The notes beneath the pieces are model-generated. The model did not search any database and had not been told where the DNA came from. It saw only the letters and a program-made list of their open reading frames with translations. Positions 1 through 9,358 of a stretch of 64,000 nucleotides of DNA are shown piece by piece. The position numbers were made by a program, and so were the translations under genes. Position 1 is the stretch's first letter. Each line of letters starts with the position of its first letter. The DNA is taken from positions 108,571-172,570 of the forward strand of contig JAPPII010000092.1 of assembly GCA_028820845.1 (NCBI GenBank), read 5' to 3'. The DNA is from Candidatus Poribacteria bacterium (GTDB lineage: Bacteria; Poribacteria; WGA-4E; WGA-3G).

Positions 1-254
1 GTTTGTAGTAGGGCAATTCATTGCCCGTTGTTAAGCGGAAGACGTGCGATAAATCGCACTACTACGAACCAAACCGTTTGTAGTAGGGCAATTCATTGCC
101 CGTTGTTAAGCGGAAGACGTGCGATAAATCGCACTACTACGAACCAAACCGTTTGTAGTAGGGCAATTCATTGCCCGTTGTTAAGCGGAAGACGTGCGAT
201 AAATCGCACTACTACGAACCAAACCGTTTGTAGTAGGGCAATTCATTACCCGTT
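1..254. repeat. 75-bp palindromic tandem repeat, 3.4 copies
   Basis: Three identical 75-bp units lie at 1-75, 76-150 and 151-225, followed by a partial fourth copy (226-254, one mismatch). Each unit contains two hairpins, one around GGGCAA/TTGCCC and one around GTGCGAT/ATCGCAC. Its outer ends are also complementary (GTAGTAG near one end, CTACTAC near the other), so a copy can fold as a large cruciform. The unit length is a multiple of three, which keeps a frame open into cas1, but nothing suggests this is translated. It may continue left of the window. Confidence 0.95.
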
Positions 255-273
255 AATCTTTAGGAGGCATCAA

Positions 274-1266
274 ATGGCAATCCTTTACATCACCCAACAA
301 GGCGCAATGCTCCACAAATCCGGAAACCAAATCCTCGTGAAAAAAGAACGCGAGGTCCTTCAGGAAATCCCAATTGTCCAATTGGATGAAGTCGTTATCT
401 TCGGCAATGGACACATCACAACACCGACGATGGGATACCTGCTTGATAAAAGCATCCCAGTCTCTTTTCTCTCCTCACGCGGAAAGTATAAAGGAAAACT
501 CCAACCCGCGTATGGCAAAGATACACGCGTACGCCAACAACAGTACGCCGTTGCTACAGATTCAAAGCATTGTGTGGCGTTAGCGAAGTGTTTCGTTCGC
601 GGCAAACTCACAAACGCCATCCGATTTTGCCAACGACAGCGCACCCAAAATGCCGAAATTAAGTCAGCAATCCGTTCTGTGCGTCAAACCGTGCAAAAAC
701 TTGAACGTGCGAAGAATTTGGAATCGCTGCTCGGATACGAAGGCACGGGCACAGCCGCCTATTACCGCGCATTCCGGCAACTGCTACGCCACGATTGGGG
801 CTTCACATCCCGACAATTCCGACCACCACCCGACCCAATTAACGCCATGCTTTCACTCGGTTATACACTCTTACACAACCATGTCTATACCTTCACCCAT
901 GTCGTCGGATTCGATCCATACTGCGGATATTTCCATCAACCCAAGCACGGACATGCAGCACTCGCATCGGACATGATGGAAGAGTTCCGCCAGATTATTG
1001 TTGACGGATATGTGCTTTCACTGATTAACAACAATCGGGTTAAACCCGAAGATTTTGAGCAAACTAACAAAGGCATCCGATTCACGAAAGAGGCATTGGA
1101 TCGCTTTCTGACTGGGTACTATGGACGGATGCAGCAGACGTTTCAGCACCCGATACGCAAGGAGAAAACGAACTACCTGCGTTGTGTTGAACTTCAGGTC
1201 AGGCATTTGGCACGTGTGATTATGGGCGAAGATGAGATCTATAGACCATTTCTCATTGATGTCTAA
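274..1266 (+). CDS. cas1: CRISPR-associated integrase Cas1
   Basis: Cas1 (330 aa) is the metal-dependent integrase that inserts new spacers at the leader end of a CRISPR array, normally as a complex with Cas2. The start at 274 is set by a strong ribosome site (AGGAGG, 262-267); the frame stays open further upstream only through non-coding tandem repeats. The N-terminal beta domain is followed by the helical catalytic domain. Likely metal ligands are E156 in GYEGTG, H221, and D233/E236 in the SDMMEEFR segment. Length is normal for the family. It lies just upstream of the leader of the array and in the same orientation. No cas2 follows it, and interference genes are not in the window; they may lie to the left. 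The repeat ending ATTGAAAC would suit a type III or I-D system, but subtype cannot be fixed from cas1 alone. Confidence 0.95.
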   Translation: MAILYITQQGAMLHKSGNQILVKKEREVLQEIPIVQLDEVVIFGNGHITTPTMGYLLDKSIPVSFLSSRGKYKGKLQPAYGKDTRVRQQQYAVATDSKHCVALAKCFVRGKLTNAIRFCQRQRTQNAEIKSAIRSVRQTVQKLERAKNLESLLGYEGTGTAAYYRAFRQLLRHDWGFTSRQFRPPPDPINAMLSLGYTLLHNHVYTFTHVVGFDPYCGYFHQPKHGHAALASDMMEEFRQIIVDGYVLSLINNNRVKPEDFEQTNKGIRFTKEALDRFLTGYYGRMQQTFQHPIRKEKTNYLRCVELQVRHLARVIMGEDEIYRPFLIDV

Positions 1267-1279
1267 AAACGCTTTACTT

Positions 1280-1314
1280 CATGCGTGGATGGCCCCCGTG
1301 CCCATCCACGCATG
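1280..1314. terminator. hairpin downstream of cas1
   Basis: A perfect 13-bp stem (1280-1292 with 1302-1314) encloses a 9-nt loop just after the cas1 stop codon. There is no T-run after it, so it is either a weak terminator or another of the many intergenic palindromes. It separates cas1 from the CRISPR leader. Confidence 0.55.
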
Positions 1315-1360
1315 ACCTTATGCTCAAAAGGCAGGCTCAGCTGAATTTTTCAGAAAAAAT

Positions 1361-1389
1361 TTGACATTTTTGCGGATTTAGTATAATAT
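1361..1389 (+). promoter_or_regulatory. CRISPR leader promoter
   Basis: A consensus TTGACA (1361-1366) is followed by TATAAT (1382-1387, 15-bp spacer) overlapping TAATAT (1384-1389, 17-bp spacer). It lies in the A/T-rich leader (about 1315-1628), some 240 bp before the first repeat and pointing into the array. It is the obvious candidate to drive the precursor crRNA. The rest of the leader has no ORF. The sequence just before repeat 1 (after about 1600) would be the integration-determining part. Confidence 0.75.
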
Positions 1390-1628
1390 TTAATACGGTA
1401 TTCCAAACGCGATTTATTGAGGGTGCGCGTGTGTATCACAAATTGCCCAAGAACCCATACTGCATTTGGATTCTCGATGGTTTTTTCAAAAAAACCGCGT
1501 TTGGATCAATGTTTACAAGGGTTCATGGGATTTTTGGGATAGAATTTTGAGGCAAAAAAGCCTCGCGCAGTTCGCGTTTGGTTTTGTGCCTACGGCTCCC
1601 CGTCTGGCCTGGATGCAAAAAGGGGTGA

Positions 1629-4600
1629 GTCTGAACACACTTTCCCGCTCGAAGGGAATTGAAACTAAGATTTTTAAGCTTCAACCAAAATATAAAATTC
1701 CGGTCTGAACACACTTTCCCGCTCGAAGGGAATTGAAACTTTTTTCAGGCGGGAGGTAAATTTTTAAGTTTCAAATTGTCTGAACACACTTTCCCGCTCG
1801 AAGGGAATTGAAACTTAATCCCAAAACGTCTACTTTCATTGCTTTTTCCTCCGTCTGAACACACTTTCCCGCTCGAAGGGAATTGAAACCCAATTTAGGC
1901 AAAGACACCTTGACCCGCTCGCTATCTGGTCTGAACACACTTTCCCGCTCGAAGGGAATTGAAACTATTTTCCCCTTGTTATGCGGGAACGATAATCCTG
2001 TCTGAACACACTTTCCCGCTCGAAGGGAATTGAAACAATTGAGCTTCCACAAAGCTGTAATAGGTTTCGGTCTGAACACACTTTCCCGCTCGAAGGGAAT
2101 TGAAACATTTCTCCAGAAGTTTCTCCAAAAGCGAGACAGCCGTCTGAACACACTTTCCCGCTCGAAGGGAATTGAAACTTTTTTGCGTGGATCGTTTGCC
2201 GTAAGGACATCTCCGTGTGTCTGAACACACTTTCCCGCTCGAAGGGAATTGAAACGCGATTCCAAAAAATCTTTTTAACATTTTATAGAAAATGTCTGAA
2301 CACACTTTCCCGCTCGAAGGGAATTGAAACAGTATTCTTCTTTTTTCCAGCGGATTGGTTGGTTATTGGTCTGAACACACTTTCCCGCTCGAAGGGAATT
2401 GAAACAGAACCTCTTCCACCGACGTCACCGTTGTCGTGCTGCCGAGTCTGAACACACTTTCCCGCTCGAAGGGAATTGAAACAAAACAAAAACCTCGAGC
2501 TTATTCTTCATTTTCAATTCGTCTGAACACACTTTCCCGCTCGAAGGGAATTGAAACATGGGACTCAATGATCGTGAGGCGGTACCATACAGTAGTCTGA
2601 ACACACTTTCCCGCTCGAAGGGAATTGAAACATTTATAAATCCGACTGTTTCGGGATCCGCCAACGCAATGTTGGCACGGAGTCTGAACACACTTTCCCG
2701 CTCGAAGGGAATTGAAACGGCGTTAAAAGAACGAGTTGTTGTTAAACAACCTCGTCTGAACACACTTTCCCGCTCGAAGGGAATTGAAACCAGTTCTGCC
2801 ACTTGGACCGCAATACTATCCCGTGTCTGAACACACTTTCCCGCTCGAAGGGAATTGAAACTAAGAATCGCCTCCCTAACCTTTAGAGGCAAGTCTGTCT
2901 GAACACACTTTCCCGCTCGAAGGGAATTGAAACGTGATTCCTAATTCACGCGCTGTGTAGTTCATCCCTATAGTCTGAACACACTTTCCCGCTCGAAGGG
3001 AATTGAAACATTCACATACCCGCCTACGTCAACCGCCGACATTTGTCTGAACACACTTTCCCGCTCGAAGGGAATTGAAACGTATCCCGTTGTCGTTCAG
3101 TTGAACGATTTCATTAACAGTCTGAACACACTTTCCCGCTCGAAGGGAATTGAAACGCGCCATCTAATTCTACTTTAAAGTAATGAGGATGTGTCTGAAC
3201 ACACTTTCCCGCTCGAAGGGAATTGAAACTTTGGATGCCCACGTTCGCCATGGTTTGTATTTATCAAGTCTGAACACACTTTCCCGCTCGAAGGGAATTG
3301 AAACCATCGGGGATGCCGATAGCGAGAAGTCCCGTGTATGTGGGTCTGAACACACTTTCCCGCTCGAAGGGAATTGAAACTGAGATGCCTCACGGCTACT
3401 TCGTGCGAAGCGCGGATTGGTCTGAACACACTTTCCCGCTCGAAGGGAATTGAAACATAAAGAGCTTGGTCTGGCAAACCATTACGCGGTCTTCCAGACA
3501 AGTCTGAACACACTTTCCCGCTCGAAGGGAATTGAAACTTAGGAGACGTCAGAAAACACTTCACGCATAGTGTTCTGTCTGAACACACTTTCCCGCTCGA
3601 AGGGAATTGAAACGCACAAAGGCCCGTGATTAACTTCATTTCTTTCCGGTCTGAACACACTTTCCCGCTCGAAGGGAATTGAAACGCGGACGGTATTTTA
3701 TATAAAAAACCTTGACACACTGTCTGAACACACTTTCCCGCTCGAAGGGAATTGAAACGTTCGGCGTCTCCGCCGGGCCCTGCATAGAAGGATTGTCTGA
3801 ACACACTTTCCCGCTCGAAGGGAATTGAAACAGGAACAGGAGGACATCCTCATTCTTGAGGCTTTTCGTCTGAACACACTTTCCCGCTCGAAGGGAATTG
3901 AAACTTACTGGTGTCGGAGGAACTTTGTCAGCCCATACTGGTCTGAACACACTTTCCCGCTCGAAGGGAATTGAAACTTATGAAGGTCGTCATGGCTCAT
4001 ACTCCCTAATTGGAGTCTGAACACACTTTCCCGCTCGAAGGGAATTGAAACTCGAAAAACGTGTTGCACTTTTAACCCATTTTCTTGGGCCAGTCTGAAC
4101 ACACTTTCCCGCTCGAAGGGAATTGAAACTTGGTCTAACATTCTAAACTCCTTTGTTTGAAGTGTGGGTCTGAACACACTTTCCCGCTCGAAGGGAATTG
4201 AAACAGGAAAGGTAAAAAGATTGCCATTGCGACAACCAGTCTGAACACACTTTCCCGCTCGAAGGGAATTGAAACTTATTGTTATTCCTTCGTCATAGAT
4301 GAAGCCGTTGACTTCGTCTGAACACACTTTCCCGCTCGAAGGGAATTGAAACACTCCACGACGGGAGCAGTAACGGAGTCGATTAAGAAGTCTGAACACA
4401 CTTTCCCGCTCGAAGGGAATTGAAACAGTCTAAGCTCGGTGGGACACATCCTCCTTACTGGTCTGAACACACTTTCCCGCTCGAAGGGAATTGAAACATC
4501 GCTCTGATCAAGCGTACTCCCTGGGACCTCATATAGTCTGAACACACTTTCCCGCTCGAAGGGAATTGAAACAGATGTCTACACTGTAGACGATGGTTCC

Positions 4601-6058
4601 TTGGAGTTGAAGTCTGAACACACTTTCCCGCTCGAAGGGAATTGAAACATATCCGTTAGATTCAAGTAAGTTAATTTTTTCTTGTCTGAACACACTTTCC
4701 CGCTCGAAGGGAATTGAAACCATTTTTGACTGCATTCAGCACTGCCTTTTTGTATAGTCTGAACACACTTTCCCGCTCGAAGGGAATTGAAACGAGTTCC
4801 TCGCGACCCCGCTCAAGAGCGGTGACGAACGGTCTGAACACACTTTCCCGCTCGAAGGGAATTGAAACCATTGCAAAAAGCAGTTAGAACTTCGTGCAGC
4901 ATGTCTGAACACACTTTCCCGCTCGAAGGGAATTGAAACACGATTGCCCCTTCCTCTATTATCGCATTTGCGGAAAGTCTGAACACACTTTCCCGCTCGA
5001 AGGGAATTGAAACTCCGTAAATTGTAAACCAGTATTCGCCATGTTCACAATTATAGTCTGAACACACTTTCCCGCTCGAAGGGAATTGAAACGAAATTTC
5101 AACCTCAATGGCCACCTCGCCACCTGGGAGGTCTGAACACACTTTCCCGCTCGAAGGGAATTGAAACTTATAACGTCCGAGAATACAGTTTACAATATCA
5201 AGTCTGAACACACTTTCCCGCTCGAAGGGAATTGAAACACACGGTGTGTCTCCTTCAATTTGAAGTGTGGCAGGTTGTCTGAACACACTTTCCCGCTCGA
5301 AGGGAATTGAAACAATGCTCCGTCAACAGACACCGGCAACCCGTCAGCGGCACCAGTCTGAACACACTTTCCCGCTCGAAGGGAATTGAAACTATTTTTT
5401 TGATTTCTTCAAAAGAATCATCATTCCAGTCTGAACACACTTTCCCGCTCGAAGGGAATTGAAACTATTTCAAAACCTTTTGTGTTAAATACTATAAAAA
5501 AAGTCTGAACACACTTTCCCGCTCGAAGGGAATTGAAACTTGTGTGAACCTCCATTAGATTGAAAGGAGCGAGTTGTGTCTGAACACACTTTCCCGCTCG
5601 AAGGGAATTGAAACTCATCGCGAACCGCAATTAGCGTACCGCAAACCGGTTTGAGCCCATTTCCCCAATCGAACCGGATGGAAACAAGAACGAATAGCGG
5701 TCCGCGGTACGCGATTCGCGAGAAAGTCTGAACACACTTTCCCGCTCGAAGGGAATTGAAACTCATCGCGAACCGCAATTAGCGTACCGCAAACCGGTTT
5801 GAGCCCATTTCCCCAATCGAACCGGATGGAAACAAGAACGAATAGCGGTCCGCGGTACGCGATTCGCGAGAAAGTCTGAACACACTTTCCCGCTCGAAGG
5901 GAATTGAAACTCATCGCGAACCGCAATTAGCGTACCGCAAACCGGTTTGAGCCCATTTCCCCAATCGAACCGGATGGAAACAAGAACGAATAGCGGTCCG
6001 CGGTACGCGATTCGCGAGAAAGTCTGAACACACTTTCCCGCTCGAAGGGAATGGGAAC
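1629..6058 (+). CRISPR. CRISPR array, 57 repeats of 37 bp
   Basis: The repeat is 37 bp, begins GTCTGAACACAC, has the short stem TTCCC/GGGAA in its centre, and ends ATTGAAAC, the usual 8-nt crRNA 5' handle of type I/III repeats. I count 54 repeats from 1629 to 5614 with 53 different spacers, mostly 33-42 bp; two are longer (2632-2681, 50 bp; 3457-3501, 45 bp). Three more repeats start at 5726, 5874 and 6022, separated by identical 111-bp blocks. The last one has a degenerate 3' end. Orientation is left to right: leader promoter and cas1 are on the left, the handle is at the repeat 3' end, and decay is on the right. Repeats elsewhere in the array appear uniform, suggesting an active leader end. 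I found no spacer that obviously matches another part of this window, though that was only checked by eye. Confidence 0.98.
5578..6058 (+). repeat. 148-bp triplicated CRISPR unit with internal degenerate repeat
   Basis: Repeats at 5578, 5726, 5874 and 6022 are separated by three identical 111-bp blocks. Each block divides exactly into 34 bp, a 37-bp sequence that matches the CRISPR repeat at 26 of 37 positions (it begins GTTTGAGCCC and ends TGGAAAC), and 40 bp. The original structure was therefore two spacer-like segments around a decayed repeat, and the 148-bp unit was then triplicated in tandem. The two spacer-like segments resemble each other in inverted orientation and look like intergenic repeat sequence rather than phage DNA. 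Confidence 0.9.
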
Positions 6059-6132
6059 CGCATATCGCATACCGCCAACCGCATACCGAAAAGCAAACAG
6101 CGGTAAACGGTCAGCGAAGAGCGATAAGCAAT

Positions 6133-6236
6133 TTTTGAACACACTTTCCCAATCGAAGGGAGGAGGGATATCCATCCCTCCTCCCTTCCATCTTCCAACC
6201 TTCGCCTACCCTTTCCCGATCGAAGGGAATGGAAAC
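6133..6236 (+). repeat. decayed CRISPR repeats of the array tail
   Basis: Two degenerate copies of the 37-bp repeat lie at about 6133-6169 and 6200-6236, separated by a 30-bp spacer-like stretch. They keep the central TTTCCC...CGAAGGGA core. A 74-bp stretch of GC-rich, low-complexity sequence (6059-6132) separates them from the last array repeat. Confidence 0.8.
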
Positions 6237-6559
6237 GAAAAGAAAAATAAACGACCTTGCTATAAAATCAGACCCCGAATCGGTTGCGGATGACGAATAT
6301 CTAAACATCCGCGTCAATCCGCGATTCAGACGAACAAATCTTATAATCATATAAATCACAGTTCTGACAACAAAATATCCAAAAATCCGCGTCATCCGTG
6401 TCATCCGCGAAAATCCGCCATTTGCGGCGTACTCGACCCCGGTTCATGCCACACGGCATGAATACCCGGTTCATGCCCTAAGGCATGAATACCGTTGATT
6501 CTGATTCATGCGACGTGCATTCAGACAATTCGACAATTGACTGCCGCTGTGCCTGCAGC
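6237..6559. other. intergenic region with short palindromic repeats
   Basis: No convincing gene. It contains several imperfect copies of a motif around ATCCGCG and TCATCCG (about 6318-6415), and two palindromes of the form GGTTCATGCC...GGCATGAATACC (about 6443-6493). These look like dispersed intergenic repeats lying between the CRISPR tail and the next gene. Confidence 0.6.
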
Positions 6560-6568
6560 AAATTCCGC

Positions 6569-6597
6569 TTGACCTCTCTTCTTTGATATGTTATCAT
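6569..6597 (+). promoter_or_regulatory. sigma70-type promoter of the small membrane gene
   Basis: TTGACC (6569-6574), 17-bp spacer, TATCAT (6592-6597). The surrounding 51 bp (6560-6610) are nearly the same as 9299-9349, the promoter and ribosome site of the PhyH-HEAT gene. The two copies support each other as a real promoter/leader cassette. Confidence 0.65.
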
Positions 6598-6618
6598 TGT
6601 TGTATTGGAGATATTGTT

Positions 6619-6849
6619 ATGACGACGATAGATGAACTATCCAAATTAATGAAAGAAGGTTTTGAAGCATTAAACAAACGGCTTAATCACATAGACATAC
6701 GACTCCGTTCTGTTGAAACCGATGTTGCGTGGATAAAAGGTAAGTTTGAAGGGAGACAAGAAGACAGAGCGAGTGTCTGGCAGGTTATCACGACTGCTAC
6801 TGCTGTTGGAGCAGCCATCATTGCACTTATTGCGCTCTTCTTGAAATAA
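6619..6849 (+). CDS. small coiled-coil protein with C-terminal membrane anchor
   Basis: A 76-aa protein. The N-terminal ~50 residues are charged and helical with heptad-like spacing (MKEGFEALNKRLNHIDIRL, then RSVETDVAWIKGKFEGRQE). A single hydrophobic segment near the C-terminus (about residues 54-75) ends in LFLK. The start is chosen from the TGGAG ribosome site 8 bases upstream and the promoter at 6569-6597; the frame is open slightly further upstream. It sits between decayed CRISPR repeats on both sides. The same architecture occurs in the 140-aa protein at 12173-12595. Function unknown; a membrane-tethered helical adaptor or scaffold is only a guess. Confidence 0.7.
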   Translation: MTTIDELSKLMKEGFEALNKRLNHIDIRLRSVETDVAWIKGKFEGRQEDRASVWQVITTATAVGAAIIALIALFLK

Positions 6850-6906
6850 CTGAAATAATCTAATGCCTTTCCCTCCAGCTGCTTGCCCGATTCTTCTTCA
6901 TTCGTT

Positions 6907-7010
6907 TCTTTGCTTCCCTTTTCACGCTCGAACGGAATGGAACTCTTAACCCACAACTCATAACCCAGCACCCATCTAAACACACTTTCCCGCTCGAAGG
7001 GAATTGAAAT
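6907..7010 (+). repeat. orphan CRISPR repeats beyond the small gene
   Basis: Two more copies of the 37-bp CRISPR repeat: a degenerate one at about 6907-6943 and a nearly perfect one at 6974-7010 (G to A at positions 1 and 5, C to T at the last). The 30-bp gap between them is low-complexity sequence like intergenic stretches elsewhere in the window. They lie 670-770 bp past the last tail repeat, so the array either once extended to here or has been split by inserted sequence. Confidence 0.85.
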
Positions 7011-7056
7011 CGACCGATACTTAATACGCACAACGCATCACAATTTGGAATGAACT

Positions 7057-9075
7057 ATGGAAATCCCTTTACTTTATGACATCTGCATCATATTCGGCTT
7101 ATCAATTGGCGTTCTACTCATCTGTCATAGATTGGGGGTGCCCTCGATCGTTGGCTTCCTCGTGACAGGATTGATTGCAGGGCCTCACGGATTGGAGCTA
7201 ATTCGGGCTGACCACGAAGTTGAAATCCTAGCCGAGATTGGGGTCATTTTACTGCTGTTCACCATCGGCATCGAATTTTCACTGAAACATCTGCTTCAGA
7301 TTAAGCAAGCAGTGTTGATAGGGGGATCATTACAGGTCGGATTGACGCTGCTCGCGGCGTTTGCACTCGCTTGGCACTTCGGACAGGCGATCAACGCATC
7401 GCTTTTTATCGGTTGCCTCGCCGCCCTTAGCAGCACGGCGATCGTGATGAAATTGCTACAAGAGCGTGATGAAACAAGAACGCCGCATGGAGGCACAGCA
7501 TTGGCAATCCTGATTTTTCAGGATATTGCCATCGTCCCGATGATCCTGATTACGCCAATCCTTGCCGGACACGCAGGAGACATGAGCAGGGCACTCATTT
7601 TACTGTTGGTAAAAGGTGTCGCGATGATTGCTGTGGTGTTTGTTGGGGCAAAATACATCGTGCCGCGCATTCTATCGCAAGTCCTGCGAACGCGCAGCCG
7701 AGAGATCTTCTTGTTGAGCGTTCTCGCAATCTGCCTCGCCGTCGTCTGGTTGACATCGCGTTTCGGCGTGTCTTTGGCACTTGGTGCCTTCCTCGCAGGA
7801 CTAATCGTCTCCGAATCGGAGTCGAGCCACGACGCACTCGGTCACATCTCACCGTTTCGGGATGTGTTCACCAGCTTCTTCTTTGTGTCAGTCGGGATGT
7901 TACTCGATTTTCACATACTCTTTGAAAAGCCATTGTTGATTGCAGGACTGACAATCGGTGTTCTCGTTGTAAAAAGCATCATTGCGGGCGGAGTAACCTC
8001 GATGCTCGGATACCCGCTACGCACGGCGATTCTGGCGGGACTCACACTCAGTCAGGTAGGAGAATTTGCGTTGATCCTCGCGAAATCGGGTATCGAACAC
8101 GGCTTGCTCAGTGACGCAAATTACAACCTGTTTCTCGCTGTTTCGGTTGTAACGATGGCTGTAACACCCTTTATCATCTCGGCAGCACCGCATGTCGCCG
8201 GTGGGATACTACGATTGCCGCTCCCAAGACGACTCGTGTCAGGATTAAAACCCATCGCTGCAACGCAAAATACTGAGCGGACGAACCATGTCATCATTAT
8301 TGGTTTCGGCGTCAACGGACGAAACGTCGCAAAAGCCGCCCGGGCGGCAGACATCCCGTATGTCATCGTCGAAATGAATCCCGAAATCGTCCGAACGGAA
8401 CAAGCCAATGGTGAGCCGATTTTCTACGGTGATGCTATTCACGACGCCGTACTTCACCATGCGAACATCAAAGCAGCGCGAGTTGTTGTCGTCGTCATTG
8501 CTGATGATGCCGCCTCGCGTCGAATCGTGGCAGCCGCCCACGCCTTGAATCCAACGGCGCACATTATCGCCAGAACGCGCCATCTTGCTGAAGTCGAACC
8601 GCTATATCGTATCGGGGCAAAAGAAGTGATTCCAGAGGAGTTCGAGACATCCGTCGAAATTTTCACGCGGGTGTTGATGGAATATCTCATCCCGCATGAT
8701 CAGATCGAACAGTTCATTGCCGAGGTCCGGGCTGATGGGTATAAGATGTTCCGTACACCGCCCGAGGACACATCATCCGCCTCCGACCTGAAGGTGCATT
8801 TCCCTGACTTTGAGATTGCAGTCCTATGGGTCGATCCGAAATCACCTTTTGTTGGGAAATCCTTGACAGAAATCGCTTTACGAGGGACCTCCGAGGTGAC
8901 GATCTTAGCAGTCCGACGCAATGAACAGATTTTAACGAATCCGCACGACGAACTACGGATTGAGCTTGATGACGAAGTTTATCTGCTCGGAAACCCTGAG
9001 AAAATCGCTCAGGTTGCCGATCTGTTCGATAACCCTGAAAACCAAGAACCAACACAAACGGATGTGGCGGATTAA
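7057..9075 (+). CDS. Kef-type cation/proton antiporter with RCK domains
   Basis: A 672-aa CPA2-family monovalent cation:proton antiporter of the inner membrane, probably K+/H+ or Na+/H+. Residues ~5-385 form the Na+/H+ exchanger domain with about 12 membrane segments (start LLYDICIIFGLSIGVLLI, then GFLVTGLIAGP). A cytosolic TrkA-N/RCK nucleotide-binding domain follows at ~410-530, with GFGVNG near residue 415 as the dinucleotide loop. A TrkA-C domain lies at ~575-660 and would bind a regulatory ligand. Length and order match KefB/KefC-like proteins, but no glutathione-responsive subclass can be assigned. No strong ribosome site precedes the ATG. It appears monocistronic. Confidence 0.92.
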   Translation: MEIPLLYDICIIFGLSIGVLLICHRLGVPSIVGFLVTGLIAGPHGLELIRADHEVEILAEIGVILLLFTIGIEFSLKHLLQIKQAVLIGGSLQVGLTLLAAFALAWHFGQAINASLFIGCLAALSSTAIVMKLLQERDETRTPHGGTALAILIFQDIAIVPMILITPILAGHAGDMSRALILLLVKGVAMIAVVFVGAKYIVPRILSQVLRTRSREIFLLSVLAICLAVVWLTSRFGVSLALGAFLAGLIVSESESSHDALGHISPFRDVFTSFFFVSVGMLLDFHILFEKPLLIAGLTIGVLVVKSIIAGGVTSMLGYPLRTAILAGLTLSQVGEFALILAKSGIEHGLLSDANYNLFLAVSVVTMAVTPFIISAAPHVAGGILRLPLPRRLVSGLKPIAATQNTERTNHVIIIGFGVNGRNVAKAARAADIPYVIVEMNPEIVRTEQANGEPIFYGDAIHDAVLHHANIKAARVVVVVIADDAASRRIVAAAHALNPTAHIIARTRHLAEVEPLYRIGAKEVIPEEFETSVEIFTRVLMEYLIPHDQIEQFIAEVRADGYKMFRTPPEDTSSASDLKVHFPDFEIAVLWVDPKSPFVGKSLTEIALRGTSEVTILAVRRNEQILTNPHDELRIELDDEVYLLGNPEKIAQVADLFDNPENQEPTQTDVAD

Positions 9076-9180
9076 TGTTACACTTTCTACCAAATTATTT
9101 TTTTCACAACAGAAAATCGGGAATGAAACATCAACAAACCCTTACGACCACTATGTTCTCTAACGTTACACACCCAACAC

Positions 9181-9206
9181 AAAATGTTACACCAGTGTAA
9201 CATTTT
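9181..9206. promoter_or_regulatory. perfect 12-bp dyad, ATGTTACAC half-sites
   Basis: AAAATGTTACAC (9181-9192) and its exact inverse (9195-9206) are separated by two bases. The arm is followed by TTT, so it could terminate the antiporter transcript. However, the half-site GTTACAC also occurs alone just after the antiporter stop (about 9077-9083) and near 9163, which fits a regulator-binding cluster upstream of the dioxygenase promoter. Confidence 0.5.
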
Positions 9207-9307
9207 TAAGGGAAATTACGAAGAAATATATCGTTAAGTTAAAACTATATTCACGTCCGTTTTCACGAAGAATAGACTGATTCAACATCGCCTCTGGTAA
9301 ATTCCGC

Positions 9308-9336
9308 TTGATCTCTTTTTTTTCCTATATTATCAT
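9308..9336 (+). promoter_or_regulatory. sigma70-type promoter of the PhyH-HEAT gene
   Basis: TTGATC (9308-9313), 17-bp spacer, TATCAT (9331-9336), then GGAGG at 9346-9350 before the ATG at 9359. It is almost the same cassette as at 6560-6610. Confidence 0.65.
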
Positions 9337-9358
9337 TGTTGTATTGGAGGTTTTAACT

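Noticed and set aside
28-273. An open frame runs from the left-hand tandem repeats into cas1, adding ~82 residues.
   Set aside because: It encodes three copies of a 25-residue unit from palindromic tandem repeats; a strong ribosome site and the Cas1 N-terminus at 274 fix the real start.
1267-1628. Possible cas2 between cas1 and the array.
   Set aside because: No frame of suitable length with Cas2 features was found; the region looks like a leader.
1666-5577. Spacers as self-targeting sequences within this window.
   Set aside because: By-eye comparison found no match; a proper search was not possible, so nothing is claimed.
1523-6404. Many frames of 60-210 codons on both strands across the CRISPR array.
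   Set aside because: They only translate the 37-bp repeat plus spacers over and over and have no independent support.
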